This document shows positions 55,120-64,000 of a stretch of DNA of 64,000 bases, in pieces. Made by a program: the position numbers and the translations under genes. The notes below the pieces were generated by a model. The model had not been told where the DNA came from. It ran no database searches and worked only from the letters and a program-made list of their open reading frames with translations. Source of the stretch: Rikenellaceae bacterium (GTDB lineage: Bacteria > Bacteroidota > Bacteroidia > Bacteroidales > Rikenellaceae); NCBI GenBank assembly GCA_020860245.1, contig JAJBUQ010000009.1:133773-197772 (forward strand). Reading direction: 5' to 3'. How positions within the stretch are numbered: the stretch's first letter is position 1; each line of letters opens with the position of its first letter.

Positions 55120-56022
55120 TTATATATTTACGTGCCTGTCGTATTTTTTTGGATATATATCCTGTCGTGTGATTAGAATTCCTGTTTCTTCTACGTCTCC
55201 GAAGTCCGGATTTCTAACTGTGGAAAAAACTCTCATAGAGGGAGAAAGATTCATATAAGCATTTATCATCGGAGGGATATTCTCGTGATATTTTCTTATT
55301 TCTCTTATAAGAATCCTGTAATTATCGGCAAAACTCTCGGCAGTAAAAATATCCCTCATTTTTTTTGTATCTATGTCGAGTTCCACCGGATATAATGGTT
55401 CTACTAAGTTATCCTTGTCCGGAAAATATTTTCGTAAAAAATAGATCAGCATATTCCTGGCCTCTTTATTATAATTTCCGTACATAGTCACTTTTCCGAA
55501 TAGATATCTGACCTCAGGATTTTTCACTAATAATCCGCCTAATCCGTCCCATAGATTATCCAAAGAATATATTCCTTTGGAATTTTGACGAGTCCCCTGA
55601 TACTTGGGCTGAACAAACGAACGCCCTAATTCTAAAGTGTGGGGAAGATATTCCTTGCGGAATTTTTCACTGAAACGAAAATAATGTTCGGTAGAAAAAT
55701 GTTTAGGGTGAGAACTATTAGAAATTATATATCTATACCCCCCTACGATTTCTTCGTCTTTAGGATCCCAAACGATTATTTGTTTATAACCGTCTGCAAC
55801 GGTATCAAGTTCATCTATATCGACGGATTTTCCAGTTCCTCCTCCGGCATCTCTGAACGACACTTCGCGCAACCGTCCTATTTCCCTCATAATATTAGGA
55901 CTATCCTGAGCTGTGATTATATAAATTTCATTGCCTGCATTATTCGTAGCACGCAGGAATTTATGTGATATAAGTTCTTTTTTTATTAATTCTTTATCGA
56001 TAGGACTACTAATAGGCTCCAT
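55120..56022 (-). CDS. glsB: N-acyltransferase, glycine-lipid synthase subunit GlsB-like (OlsB family)
   Basis: Predicted to acylate the amino group of glycine (or ornithine) with a 3-hydroxy fatty acid from ACP. The GNAT/hemolysin-type fold shows IGRLREVSFRDAGGGTGKSVDIDELD near residue 47, then IVWDPKDEEIVGGYRYIIS and ELGRSFVQPKYQGTRQNSKG near 132, matching the OlsB/GlsB pattern. 300 residues. It follows the O-acyltransferase gene by 58 bases, the same pair arrangement known for glycine lipids in Bacteroides. Head-group specificity is inferred from the phylum. Confidence 0.8.
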   Translation of the reverse strand: MEPISSPIDKELIKKELISHKFLRATNNAGNEIYIITAQDSPNIMREIGRLREVSFRDAGGGTGKSVDIDELDTVADGYKQIIVWDPKDEEIVGGYRYIISNSSHPKHFSTEHYFRFSEKFRKEYLPHTLELGRSFVQPKYQGTRQNSKGIYSLDNLWDGLGGLLVKNPEVRYLFGKVTMYGNYNKEARNMLIYFLRKYFPDKDNLVEPLYPVELDIDTKKMRDIFTAESFADNYRILIREIRKYHENIPPMINAYMNLSPSMRVFSTVRNPDFGDVEETGILITRQDIYPKKYDRHVNI

Positions 56023-56080
56023 AAAAATATAAAACGGTTTTCCGGCGAAAATATAAAATTTATTTTAATAAATAATATTT

Positions 56081-56893
56081 TTATATATCGTCTTTTAACG
56101 AATAAGTAATTGTACGTATCTCCTCTGCGCATTGTTTGTAGTCCTTTTCCCGCAGACTTTGCCATGGTATAGGCTTCCCGAAATATATGTTTATACAAGA
56201 ATTCCTTTTTTTAAAGAACTCCTTTGGCAGTAAGATCATTTCGAAATTAACTTTTATCCCCATGCGCTTCCTAAAACGTGCAAGATTATAGAAAAAAGGT
56301 GAATTCTGGGAATCGACAAATACAGGAACAATATCCCGTTCCGATTCTATGGCCTTAGCGACAAAATTTTTTTTCCATTCCCCGTCCTGTATTTTGCCGT
56401 TAATTCTTCTGGAACAAAGTCCGTAAGGGAAAAATATAATCTGTTCCTGTGAAGAGAATAGTTTGTTTATGGATTTTGCATAATCGGTCGACTGTCTACC
56501 GAATTTATTCACGGGTACAAAAATAGACGTTAACGGTGCGAGATTCATTAAGAGATCGTTTACCACAAGTTTCACACTCCCGAATCTACGTGCGATTTCA
56601 TAGGCCAGCAACATCCCGTCCAACCCTCCTAAAGGATGATTGGATGCAAACACATATCTTCCGCCAACAGGAATATTCTTCACCCCGTAAGAATTATGGC
56701 ATACATTTATGTAGCCGAGTATCTCTCCGATAAATTCTGTACCTTCCTTATCCGAGTATTCTTTCAGAAAAAAATTTATTTCATCCTGATGAATTAACTT
56801 TTTCAGCGAATTTAACAGGAATTTTGGTAAAAACTTCGCGATTTTCGGATTTTTGGATATTATAACTTTTTCTAAATCAATTTCTAAATCCAT
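56081..56893 (-). CDS. glsA: O-acyltransferase, glycine-lipid synthase subunit GlsA-like (PlsC family)
   Basis: Predicted to add the second fatty acid to the hydroxyl of the N-acyl amino acid. The PlsC catalytic motif HxxxxD is NHPLGGLD near residue 84, and the later block is IIFFPYGLCSRRINGKIQDGEWKKNF near 155 (the FPxG-like element, here FPYG). 270 residues. First of the two-gene unit, with a perfect -7 box upstream. It could alternatively be an ordinary lysophosphatidate acyltransferase, but its adjacency to glsB favours the lipoamino-acid role. Confidence 0.8.
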   Translation of the reverse strand: MDLEIDLEKVIISKNPKIAKFLPKFLLNSLKKLIHQDEINFFLKEYSDKEGTEFIGEILGYINVCHNSYGVKNIPVGGRYVFASNHPLGGLDGMLLAYEIARRFGSVKLVVNDLLMNLAPLTSIFVPVNKFGRQSTDYAKSINKLFSSQEQIIFFPYGLCSRRINGKIQDGEWKKNFVAKAIESERDIVPVFVDSQNSPFFYNLARFRKRMGIKVNFEMILLPKEFFKKRNSCINIYFGKPIPWQSLREKDYKQCAEEIRTITYSLKDDI

Positions 56894-56916
56894 TAGATTT
56901 TTTTATTGCTTGACTA

Positions 56917-56924
56917 CAAAGATA
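56917..56924 (-). promoter_or_regulatory. -7 promoter box for glsA-glsB
   Basis: Minus-strand TATCTTTG, exact TAnnTTTG, 24 bases before glsA. It is back to back with the rsmH promoter, 20 bases away. Confidence 0.6.
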
Positions 56925-56944
56925 AAACTAATAAATGAAAATAT

Positions 56945-56952
56945 TATTTTTG
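56945..56952 (+). promoter_or_regulatory. -7 promoter box for the dcw cluster
   Basis: TATTTTTG, exact TAnnTTTG, ending 29 bases before the rsmH TTG start. It is the only promoter seen for the cluster; no MraZ operator repeats (TGGGN) are visible here. Confidence 0.6.
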
Positions 56953-56980
56953 TATCTTTACCGAATATAATTAAAAAATT

Positions 56981-57889
56981 TTGGAACACCAAGAATATCA
57001 TATACCCGTACTTTTGCATGAAAGTATTAATTTGCTGAATATCAATGAATCTGGTATCTATGCAGATATGACCTTCGGAGGCGGAGGCCATTCCCGTGCT
57101 ATTCTGAAAAAATTGGGACCGGATGGCAGATTGTTGTGCTTCGACCAGGATTCGGATACTTTTAACAACATACCCGACGACGAGAGACTGATATTTGTAC
57201 ATAACAATTTCAAGTATTTGCGAAATTGTTCCCGTTACTTCGGATTTGACCGTCTGGATGGTATTATTGCGGATTTAGGTGTTTCTTCACACCATTTCGA
57301 CGATGAAACGCGGGGATTTTCTTACAGGTTCGATACCCGTTTGGATATGAGAATGAACAGGAGTGCAGGATTAACGGCAATGGATGTAATAAATAATTAT
57401 GACGAAACGCAGTTGAAAAATATTTTTAAATATTACGGCGAACTCGATACTCCGGGAAGAATAGCACGAAATATAGTTAACGGCAGGGAAAATAAGACGA
57501 TAGAAACAGTGACCGATTTGATCGAATTAGCAGGCAGACCTGCGATAAAAGCTGAGCAGAATAAGTTTCTTGCGAAACTATTTCAGGCTCTGAGGATTGA
57601 AGTGAACGGAGAAATGGAGGCGCTTAAAATGATGCTTGAACAATCTTTGAAGATGTTAAATTCCGGAGGACGGTTGGTTGTAATAACTTATCATTCTTTG
57701 GAAGACAGGCTCGTGAAAAATTTTATGAAGCACGGCAATGTGGAAGGTATCCCCGAAAAAGATTTTTTTGGAAATTCCCACTCTTACTTTAAATTGATAA
57801 CGAAAAAAGCTATTGAACCCAGTGCCGAAGAAATTGAAAAGAATAGTCGTTCCAGAAGTGCAAAACTAAGGGTTGCTGAAAAATGGTAA
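56981..57889 (+). CDS. rsmH: 16S rRNA (cytosine-1402-N4)-methyltransferase RsmH
   Basis: Methylates C1402 of 16S rRNA; traditional first or second gene of the dcw cluster. The SAM-binding block is YADMTFGGGGHSRAIL near residue 27, the N-terminus EYHIPVLLHESINLL is the family start, and the end has VVITYHSLEDRLVKNFMK near 229. The initiator must be TTG (56981): an in-frame stop lies at 56972-56974, so no ATG is available upstream. 302 residues. mraZ, usually directly before, is missing. Overlaps ftsL by seven bases. Confidence 0.95.
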   Translation: MEHQEYHIPVLLHESINLLNINESGIYADMTFGGGGHSRAILKKLGPDGRLLCFDQDSDTFNNIPDDERLIFVHNNFKYLRNCSRYFGFDRLDGIIADLGVSSHHFDDETRGFSYRFDTRLDMRMNRSAGLTAMDVINNYDETQLKNIFKYYGELDTPGRIARNIVNGRENKTIETVTDLIELAGRPAIKAEQNKFLAKLFQALRIEVNGEMEALKMMLEQSLKMLNSGGRLVVITYHSLEDRLVKNFMKHGNVEGIPEKDFFGNSHSYFKLITKKAIEPSAEEIEKNSRSRSAKLRVAEKW

Positions 57890-58224
57890 AAATTAAGAAC
57901 AGGACCTTGCAGACTATCGGAGAATACGCTAAAGGGGTGATCTCCGGCAATATTTTGAAGAGGGAAGAGGTTCGCAGAAGAATCCCTTACATAACTTTCA
58001 TTGCATTTCTGATGTTTCTCTATATCGCAAACAGTTATCAGACCCAGCGTCTCCAGCGGAAATATATAAGGATGAACAGAGAAGTCCAGGAATTAAGGGC
58101 TAAATCACTCTCGTTTACTGAAAAAAGAATGACATCCACACGGCAGAGCCAGATAATTAAAGAATTGAACGAAAGGAATATCGATTTGGAAGAATCTGTA
58201 ATACCGCCATTTAAGTTAGAGTAA
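57883..58224 (+). CDS. ftsL: FtsL-like cell-division protein
   Basis: 113-residue bitopic membrane protein. One hydrophobic segment at about residues 38-52 (ITFIAFLMFLYIANSY) is followed by a coiled-coil-like stretch (QRLQRKYIRMNREVQELRAKSLSFTEKRM) that would lie in the periplasm. FtsL proteins are poorly conserved, so the call rests mainly on size, topology and its place between rsmH and ftsI. It would bind FtsB and FtsQ to activate septal synthesis. Starts inside the rsmH stop region (overlap ATGGTAA). Confidence 0.85.
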   Translation: MVKIKNRTLQTIGEYAKGVISGNILKREEVRRRIPYITFIAFLMFLYIANSYQTQRLQRKYIRMNREVQELRAKSLSFTEKRMTSTRQSQIIKELNERNIDLEESVIPPFKLE

Positions 58225-58230
58225 TTTGTA

Positions 58231-60378
58231 ATGAAACAGGAATCTCCGGTTAAGAAAGAAATAATAAAACGGGCGTGGCTGATTTACGCTCTGTTTTTTC
58301 TTTTCGGGATAGCCATAGTCGTAAAAATATTATATATCCAATATGGTCCGCAGAGCGCCGACCTGAAAAAACGGGCGGAAGGCCCCCGAACTTTCCGGAC
58401 TGATATTATCGAAGCCGAAAGAGGAGATATTTACTCTTTCGACGGACGACTACTGGCGACGACACTTCCGATGTCCGACCTGAAAATGGATTTTAGGGCT
58501 ACGGGGCTTACCGATTCGGTTTTTTCTGCGAATCTGGATTCGTTGTCTATCCTGCTGGCAGGATTCTTCAACGATAAAACCTCAGCGCAGTATCGCAATA
58601 TGTTGAACGATTACCGTAAAACGGCTAAAACCGGGCAGCAAAGGGTATTCCGGATAGCTCCACGGAAAGTAACATACTTCGAATTAAATAAAATATACGG
58701 ATTCCCCCTCTTCCGTAAAAAGAATTCCAATATAAGCGGATTCATTCCGGAAAAAAGCGCGGAGAGAGTCCTGCCGTACGGCACTATTGCAAGCCGCACT
58801 ATCGGAAGGCGTGTGAACGACAGTCTTATGTGGGGCGTCGAAGGCGCATTCGACGAATACCTCAAAGGCCAGGACGGAATAACCAAGATGCAGAGAATAT
58901 CCGGCTCCTTCTGGATGCCCATTGCGGACGATTCAAACAAGGAACCTTTGAACGGTATCGACGTAATCACTACTATCGACATCGAACTACAAGACGTTGC
59001 CGAGAGAGCGCTAAAAGAACAATTACAAAGTCAGGGAGCAGACTGGGGTACGGCAATACTTATGGAGGTAAATACCGGAGAGATAAGGGCAATGGCTAAT
59101 CTTACCCGTAGGAGCAACGGAGATTGTGTCGAAGATCTCAATCACGCTATAAGCCAGCGAATAAATCCCGGCTCAACCTTTAAACTTGCTACTCTTATTG
59201 TGTTGCTGGAAGATGCTAAAATGTCTCTCGACGATGTTATCGACATCGACGGAGGTGATGTTATGATCTACGGCAAGAGGGTGCGCGATTCGCATTTGGG
59301 TTACGACAAATTGACTCTTAAAGAGGTCTTCGAGGTCTCCTCGAACGTGGGATTTGCCCGGGCTGTTAATGATAAGTATCGTCAGAATCAACAGCGGTTT
59401 GTGGATCAGTTGATTAAAATCGGAATAAACGATACTATTCCTTTTCAGTTAGAAGGATACCGGGGACCGTATATTCATACCGACGCTAAAAAATGGAGCG
59501 GATTGACAATGACTTCCATGTCTTACGGATATGAACTCGAAATGACTCCGATGCAGACACTGGTGCTTTATAACGCTGTAGCTAATAACGGAAAAATGAT
59601 AAGTCCGATAATTGTTAAGGAGCTAAGTCAGTACGGACAGACCGTGCGGACCTTCAGGAGTACTGTTTTAAGAGACAGGATTTGTTCCCCTTCCACTCTA
59701 AAAAAAGTCAAGGAGAGCCTCGAAGGGGTAGCGACCGACGGCACGGCAAAAAGATTACAAATTGACGAATTGAAGATCGCAGTCAAAACAGGTACGGCGC
59801 AGATGCCTAACAACAATAAAGGTTACGGCACACAGGGTGGTATGGATTATCTTGCTACAATTGTGGGCTACTTCCCTGCGGATAATCCTAAATATACATG
59901 TATCGTGGCCGTGAAGACTTTCCGTGGGGCAGGAAGGGGAGCCAACTACTACGGAGGTTCTTTGGCTGGTCCTGTTTTTAAGGCCATCGCAGAGAGAGTT
60001 TATGGAAGCAATATCGATTGGAGACAGCCTGTAACGGAGAAAGAAAAAAAGAACGAGATCCCTGTGGTAAAGAGCGGGGATATTAAATATATAAACACAG
60101 TACTTAACGATCTGACTCTTCCTTACGAACAGCGAAGAGGCTTGAGAGGCGACGCAGCTGTGATAAAGGACAGTCTCGGTATTAAGGTCGATACGGTCGC
60201 TTACAGACCCGATCTTATTCCGGATGTAAGGAATTACGGATTAAGGGACGCCATAAACGTACTGGAGGGGATGGGACTCAAGGTCTCGTTTACCGGTAAG
60301 GGTAAAGTATCGAAACAGTCGCTGCCGGCAGGATCTCCTGTTAAAAAAGATCAGAATATTCATTTAACCCTGAACTAA
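58231..60378 (+). CDS. ftsI: Septal peptidoglycan transpeptidase FtsI (PBP3) with PASTA domain
   Basis: Division-specific class B penicillin-binding protein that crosslinks septal wall. One N-terminal membrane helix (about 12-32), a pedestal domain, then the transpeptidase with the active serine S315 in NPGSTFKLAT, SSNVGFA near 370 and the KTGT triad from K519. A single PASTA domain (PDVRNYGLRDAINVLEGMGLKVSF) ends the 715 residues, common in Bacteroidota PBPs. Six bases after ftsL and two before murE. Confidence 0.95.
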   Translation: MKQESPVKKEIIKRAWLIYALFFLFGIAIVVKILYIQYGPQSADLKKRAEGPRTFRTDIIEAERGDIYSFDGRLLATTLPMSDLKMDFRATGLTDSVFSANLDSLSILLAGFFNDKTSAQYRNMLNDYRKTAKTGQQRVFRIAPRKVTYFELNKIYGFPLFRKKNSNISGFIPEKSAERVLPYGTIASRTIGRRVNDSLMWGVEGAFDEYLKGQDGITKMQRISGSFWMPIADDSNKEPLNGIDVITTIDIELQDVAERALKEQLQSQGADWGTAILMEVNTGEIRAMANLTRRSNGDCVEDLNHAISQRINPGSTFKLATLIVLLEDAKMSLDDVIDIDGGDVMIYGKRVRDSHLGYDKLTLKEVFEVSSNVGFARAVNDKYRQNQQRFVDQLIKIGINDTIPFQLEGYRGPYIHTDAKKWSGLTMTSMSYGYELEMTPMQTLVLYNAVANNGKMISPIIVKELSQYGQTVRTFRSTVLRDRICSPSTLKKVKESLEGVATDGTAKRLQIDELKIAVKTGTAQMPNNNKGYGTQGGMDYLATIVGYFPADNPKYTCIVAVKTFRGAGRGANYYGGSLAGPVFKAIAERVYGSNIDWRQPVTEKEKKNEIPVVKSGDIKYINTVLNDLTLPYEQRRGLRGDAAVIKDSLGIKVDTVAYRPDLIPDVRNYGLRDAINVLEGMGLKVSFTGKGKVSKQSLPAGSPVKKDQNIHLTLN

Positions 60379-60380
60379 AA

Positions 60381-61841
60381 ATGAAGAAGACGCTCAAAGA
60401 CCTTATAAAAAAATTAGATGTAATTGATATTTATGGAACTTCGGACGGAGATATAGAATCAATAGAATTCGATTCGCGTAAGGTGGGCAATAACAGTATG
60501 TTCGTGGCTCTTGCAGGAGTCGAGACCGACGGACATGGATTCATAGCGGATGCTGTCGGCAAGGGAGCAGCGGTAGTAGTTGTGGAGAAGATTCCGGAAG
60601 ATTCGATAGGGAATGCTACATACGTAGTCACACCGGATACCCACAAGGCTTTAGGAATTATGGCATCGGAATTTTACGACAACCCGAGCGATAAACTTAA
60701 ACTGGTCGGAGTTACCGGAACCAATGGCAAAACCACCACTGCTACATTATTGTATGAAACTTTTAAAAAGTTGGGATACGCGGTGGGGTTAATTTCGACC
60801 GTGGTATATAAAATAGTAGACAGAGAGATCGAATCTTCTCACACAACACCGGATCCTATACGATTGAATCAGATGCTCTCGGAGATGGTTCGTACAGGAT
60901 GCGAGTATTGTTTCATGGAGGTAAGTTCGCACAGTATTGTCCAGAAAAGAATAGAGGGTCTTAAATTTACCGGAGGTATTTTTACTAATATAACCCACGA
61001 ACATCTCGATTACCATAAGACGTTTGCCGAATATATTAAGGCGAAGAAGATCTTCTTCGATCTGCTGCCAAAGAATGCGTTCGCGCTCACAAATACGGAC
61101 GATAAGAACGGCATAGTGATGATTCAGAATTCCAAGGCAGCTACATATACTTACGGATTAAAAAATAATGCGGACTATAAGGCTAAGGTCATTGAAAAAC
61201 TATTCGATGGAATGTTGCTGTCCATTGACAATGTCGATGTCTGGGTAAAATTCACAGGCGGATTCAATGCTTACAATCTTCTTGCTGTTTACGGAGCATC
61301 GATTCTTCTCGGCGCCGATAAAAATGAGATTCTGAGAATTCTGAGCGGACTCGATTCTGTGTCAGGACGCTTCGAATCTATACGTTCTACCGATGGCATC
61401 ACTGCCATTGTCGATTACGCCCATACACCTGATGCCCTGGAGAATGTAATTAGCGCGATCAACGATATTAGAACCGGAGGGCAGAAACTCATTACCGTAG
61501 TAGGATGCGGAGGAAACCGAGACAAGACAAAACGCCCGGTTATGGCAGGAATTGCTTCTCGGAACAGCGATATATCTATATTTACGTCCGATAATCCGCG
61601 AATGGAGGATCCGGCCGTGATATTATCCGAGATGGAGACCGGTGTGGAAAAGAGTTCTAAATATCTGATAATACAAGACAGGCGCGAAGCGATAAAAACA
61701 GCGGCAATGATGGCTGCCAAAGGGGATGTTATACTGATTGCCGGTAAAGGCCACGAAGATTATCAGATCATCGGTAAAGAAAAACATCATTTTGACGATA
61801 GGGAAGAAATACGTAAAATCTGGAATTTAGAATATAATTAA
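60381..61841 (+). CDS. murE: UDP-MurNAc-L-Ala-D-Glu:meso-DAP ligase MurE
   Basis: Adds the third stem-peptide residue. The ATP site is [19 protein letters not shown] near residue 110, the UDP-binding segment [15 protein letters not shown] near 152 and the C-terminal domain shows the DNPRMEDP motif near 409. DNPR marks DAP-adding enzymes rather than lysine-adding ones, in keeping with dapB and dapD in this window. 486 residues is normal. One base before mraY. Confidence 0.97.
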   Translation: MKKTLKDLIKKLDVIDIYGTSDGDIESIEFDSRKVGNNSMFVALAGVETDGHGFIADAVGKGAAVVVVEKIPEDSIGNATYVVTPDTHKALGIMASEFYDNPSDKLKLVGVTGTNGKTTTATLLYETFKKLGYAVGLISTVVYKIVDREIESSHTTPDPIRLNQMLSEMVRTGCEYCFMEVSSHSIVQKRIEGLKFTGGIFTNITHEHLDYHKTFAEYIKAKKIFFDLLPKNAFALTNTDDKNGIVMIQNSKAATYTYGLKNNADYKAKVIEKLFDGMLLSIDNVDVWVKFTGGFNAYNLLAVYGASILLGADKNEILRILSGLDSVSGRFESIRSTDGITAIVDYAHTPDALENVISAINDIRTGGQKLITVVGCGGNRDKTKRPVMAGIASRNSDISIFTSDNPRMEDPAVILSEMETGVEKSSKYLIIQDRREAIKTAAMMAAKGDVILIAGKGHEDYQIIGKEKHHFDDREEIRKIWNLEYN

Positions 61842-61842
61842 T

Positions 61843-63087
61843 ATGCTGTACCACTTCGCACAATACTTATCCAAACATTTCGATATTCCCGGAATAGGGG
61901 TCTTTCAGTATCTCTCGTTCAGGGCGTCGATTGCTCTTATTGTAGCTTTGCTCGTAGCCCTATTATTCGGACTGAGAATAATAAAATTCCTCCAGCGTAA
62001 ACAAATAGGAGAGGAAATCCGTAACCTTGGACTGGAAGGTCAGATGCAGAAAAAAGGAACCCCTACCATGGGAGGGATAATTATACTGACTTCGGTATTG
62101 GTCCCTATATTTCTTTTAGGTGATCTGACTAATATTTACATTATTTTGATTATTATTTCCACTTTTTGGTTGGGCACATTAGGTTTTCTTGATGACTATA
62201 TAAAAGTTTTCAAAAAAAATAAAGAGGGGCTTAGTGGTAAGTTCAAAATAATAGGACAGGTAGGGTTGGGGGTTATCGTGGGCGCTACAATGTGGTGCAG
62301 TAGCGATATCGTAGTTCGTGAAAAAACCGATCAAATTAATTCGGATCAGGTTATTACCGTCAGCAATTACGGTGAGAACGATGTCGTATATGTAACGAAT
62401 CCGGAAAAAACCACTAAAACAACTATTCCGTTCGTAAAAAATAATGAATTCGACTACTCTATGCTGGTCCCCGGCAGCTGGGACGTGGATCATATTCTGA
62501 GTTGGCTGATATATGTTTTAGCTGCGATATTTATTATTACAGCAGTATCCAACGGTGCGAATCTCACAGATGGGCTCGACGGATTGACATCCGGTGTATC
62601 CGCAGTCATAATTATTGTTTTGGGCGTACTGGCGTATCTATCCGGGAACGTTATCTATTCCGGCTATCTTAATATAATGTACATTCCGAACAGCGGAGAG
62701 CTTGTGGTTTATGCCGCTGCATTCGTAGGGGCATTATTGGGATTTTTGTGGTATAACGGATATCCTGCGCAGGTATTTATGGGCGATACCGGAAGTTTAT
62801 CGATAGGAGGGATTATTGCCGTATTTGCACTGTTGATCCGAAAGGAATTACTGCTTCCGATTTTATGCGGAGTTTTTTTAATCGAGAGTCTGTCCGTAAT
62901 AATACAGGTAACGTATTTTAAGTATACGAAGAAGAGGTACGGAGAGGGTAAAAGAATATTTTTAATGTCACCTCTGCATCATCATTATCAGAAAAAAGGT
63001 TATTTCGAATCTAAAATAGTTTTGAGATTTTGGATAATCCAGCTGCTGCTCGCGGCGATTACATTGGTAACCCTTAAAATTAGGTAG
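61843..63087 (+). CDS. mraY: Phospho-MurNAc-pentapeptide translocase MraY
   Basis: Forms lipid I from undecaprenyl phosphate at the inner membrane. About ten hydrophobic segments. Conserved loops are [12 protein letters not shown] near residue 68, [25 protein letters not shown] near 112, [19 protein letters not shown] near 239 and the catalytic [11 protein letters not shown] near 312, with [18 protein letters not shown] near 374. An extra extramembrane stretch of about 60 residues (155-215) is the insertion seen in Bacteroidota MraY. 414 residues. Confidence 0.97.
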   Translation: MLYHFAQYLSKHFDIPGIGVFQYLSFRASIALIVALLVALLFGLRIIKFLQRKQIGEEIRNLGLEGQMQKKGTPTMGGIIILTSVLVPIFLLGDLTNIYIILIIISTFWLGTLGFLDDYIKVFKKNKEGLSGKFKIIGQVGLGVIVGATMWCSSDIVVREKTDQINSDQVITVSNYGENDVVYVTNPEKTTKTTIPFVKNNEFDYSMLVPGSWDVDHILSWLIYVLAAIFIITAVSNGANLTDGLDGLTSGVSAVIIIVLGVLAYLSGNVIYSGYLNIMYIPNSGELVVYAAAFVGALLGFLWYNGYPAQVFMGDTGSLSIGGIIAVFALLIRKELLLPILCGVFLIESLSVIIQVTYFKYTKKRYGEGKRIFLMSPLHHHYQKKGYFESKIVLRFWIIQLLLAAITLVTLKIR

Positions 63088-63088
63088 G

Positions 63089-64000
63089 ATGTGTAAAAAA
63101 AGAATAGTGGTTCTCGGCGGGGGCGAGAGTGGTTTCGGGTCCGCTGTTTTAGCCAAAGTTAAAGGATTCGATGTGTTCCTCTCCGATTTCGGAAAAATTT
63201 CGGAAAGATATAAAAATAAACTTGTCGAATGGGATATTGAATTCGAAGAGAACGGACATACCGAAGAGAAAATATTGAATTCCCATGAAATAATAAAGAG
63301 TCCCGGAATTCCGGATACAGCGGCTATTGTCAGATCTGCAAAATCAAAAGGTATTCCGGTCATATCCGAGATCGAATTTGCCGGAAGATATAGTCAGGCC
63401 AAAACTATCTGTATTACGGGTAGTAATGGCAAGACGACAACCACTACTTTGATTTACAATATTCTCACCAATGCCGGATATAACGTAGGGCTTGCCGGAA
63501 ATATCGGTATAAGCTATGCGTATCAGGTTGCGACTGCGGACAAGGATTGGTATGTGATCGAACTGAGTAGTTTTCAACTCGACGGAATGTACGATTATAG
63601 AGTCGATATTGCCGTGCTTTTGAATATAACTCCGGACCATTTAGACAGGTATGACTATGATATGAAGAATTATATCGCAAGTAAATTCAGAATATTACGG
63701 AATCAAACTTTAGAGGATGCTTTAATATACTGTTACGATGACAAATTTATTTCGGAGAGTATAACAAAATATGAAACGCAGGCAAAACTTCTTCCGTTCA
63801 GTGTTAAAAATAGGTCTGTTTCAGGAATTTTATCAAATGGGAATATAATCATTCGTGTTTGTAATAAGGAGTTCATAATTAATAGAGAAAATATTAAGCT
63901 GGCAGGGCTTCATAATGTTTATAACGTAATGGCGTCAGGACTTGCCGCCTCTATTGCAGGCGTTGATTCCGGTGTGATTATAGATACCGTATATACTTTT
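63089..64000 (+). CDS. murD: UDP-MurNAc-L-Ala--D-Glu ligase MurD (partial, runs off the right edge)
   Basis: Adds D-glutamate to UDP-MurNAc-L-Ala. Only the first 304 codons are present; the frame is open to the last base. The start is ATG 63089, one base after the mraY stop. The N-terminal Rossmann motif is RIVVLGGGESGFGSAVLA, and the ATP site TGSNGKTTTTTLIYNIL lies near residue 112. VIELSSFQLDGMYDYRVDIAVLLNITPDHLDRYD near 158-190 and LAGLHNVYNVMASGLAA near 272 are Mur ligase blocks. Position after mraY is the usual one. Confidence 0.95.
   Translation, partial: MCKKRIVVLGGGESGFGSAVLAKVKGFDVFLSDFGKISERYKNKLVEWDIEFEENGHTEEKILNSHEIIKSPGIPDTAAIVRSAKSKGIPVISEIEFAGRYSQAKTICITGSNGKTTTTTLIYNILTNAGYNVGLAGNIGISYAYQVATADKDWYVIELSSFQLDGMYDYRVDIAVLLNITPDHLDRYDYDMKNYIASKFRILRNQTLEDALIYCYDDKFISESITKYETQAKLLPFSVKNRSVSGILSNGNIIIRVCNKEFIINRENIKLAGLHNVYNVMASGLAASIAGVDSGVIIDTVYTF

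Overview
The window reads as ordinary chromosomal core of a member of the Bacteroidota, most likely order Bacteroidales. Evidence: almost every transcription unit starts with an exact TAnnTTTG -7 box (the promoter signature of this phylum); there are no strong Shine-Dalgarno sequences; and the gene set is typical of the phylum: DUF4199, DUF4293 and DUF5683 proteins, a six-gene Na+-translocating NADH dehydrogenase, a 449-residue signal peptidase I, a six-domain S1, MraY with a long insertion, a glycine-lipid acyltransferase pair, and a dcw cluster ordered rsmH-ftsL-ftsI-murE-mraY-murD. The genus cannot be fixed from the sequence. I count 60 protein genes (59 complete, murD cut by the right edge), one SRP RNA and one candidate small transcript. 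No tRNA, rRNA, insertion sequence, prophage, CRISPR array or defence island is visible, and no stretch longer than 300 bases lacks a gene.

Layout. 1-5.1 kb (+): phosphohexomutase, a LysM glucosaminidase, an unrecognised protein and a membrane DUF362 protein. 5.1-11 kb (-): YitT, D-Ala-D-Ala ligase, RNase Z, ribosomal protein S1 and MltG. 11.08-13.8 kb (+): SRP RNA, YrdC/Sua5, DUF4199, a glycosyltransferase and DUF4293. 13.8-19.6 kb (-): a six-gene unit truA-galK-dapD-Na/Pi transporter-birA-rlmH. 19.7-23.9 kb (+): dapB-lepB, then yigZ-pyrB-pyrI. 23.9-30.2 kb (-): LptF/G permease-ribBA-fmt, a lone ABC-3 metal permease, and grpE-dnaJ. 30.3-36.95 kb (+): a NimA-like flavoprotein, a GNAT enzyme, sufBCDS-maf and a candidate small RNA. 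36.95-51 kb: an HsdR_N-like protein (-), maeB-lacZ (+), a prolyl oligopeptidase (-) and nqrABCDEF (-). 51.2-55.1 kb (+): parA-parB-DUF5683-mltD. 55.1-56.9 kb (-): the glycine-lipid pair. 57-64 kb (+): the start of the division and cell-wall cluster.

How the genes fit together. Much of the window builds the envelope. DapD and DapB make diaminopimelate; Ddl makes D-Ala-D-Ala; MurE (with the DAP-selecting DNPR motif), MurD and MraY assemble the lipid-linked precursor; FtsI polymerises and crosslinks at the septum; MltG, MltD and the glucosaminidase cut glycan. LptF/G handles LPS export, GlsA/GlsB make glycine lipids, and LepB processes exported proteins. SufBCDS supplies Fe-S clusters, including the one in NqrF, and Nqr makes the sodium gradient that the Na/Pi transporter can use. 

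The hunt found no new multi-gene system. The signals most worth a second look are small: an attenuator-like orphan transcript at 36845-36952 with a 14-codon ORF; a possible attenuator between galK and dapD; a structured, doubly promoted leader on rpsA; predicted leaderless mRNAs for yigZ and grpE; and a 16-bp tandem duplication across the nqrF stop codon. Promoter boxes also correct several start codons.
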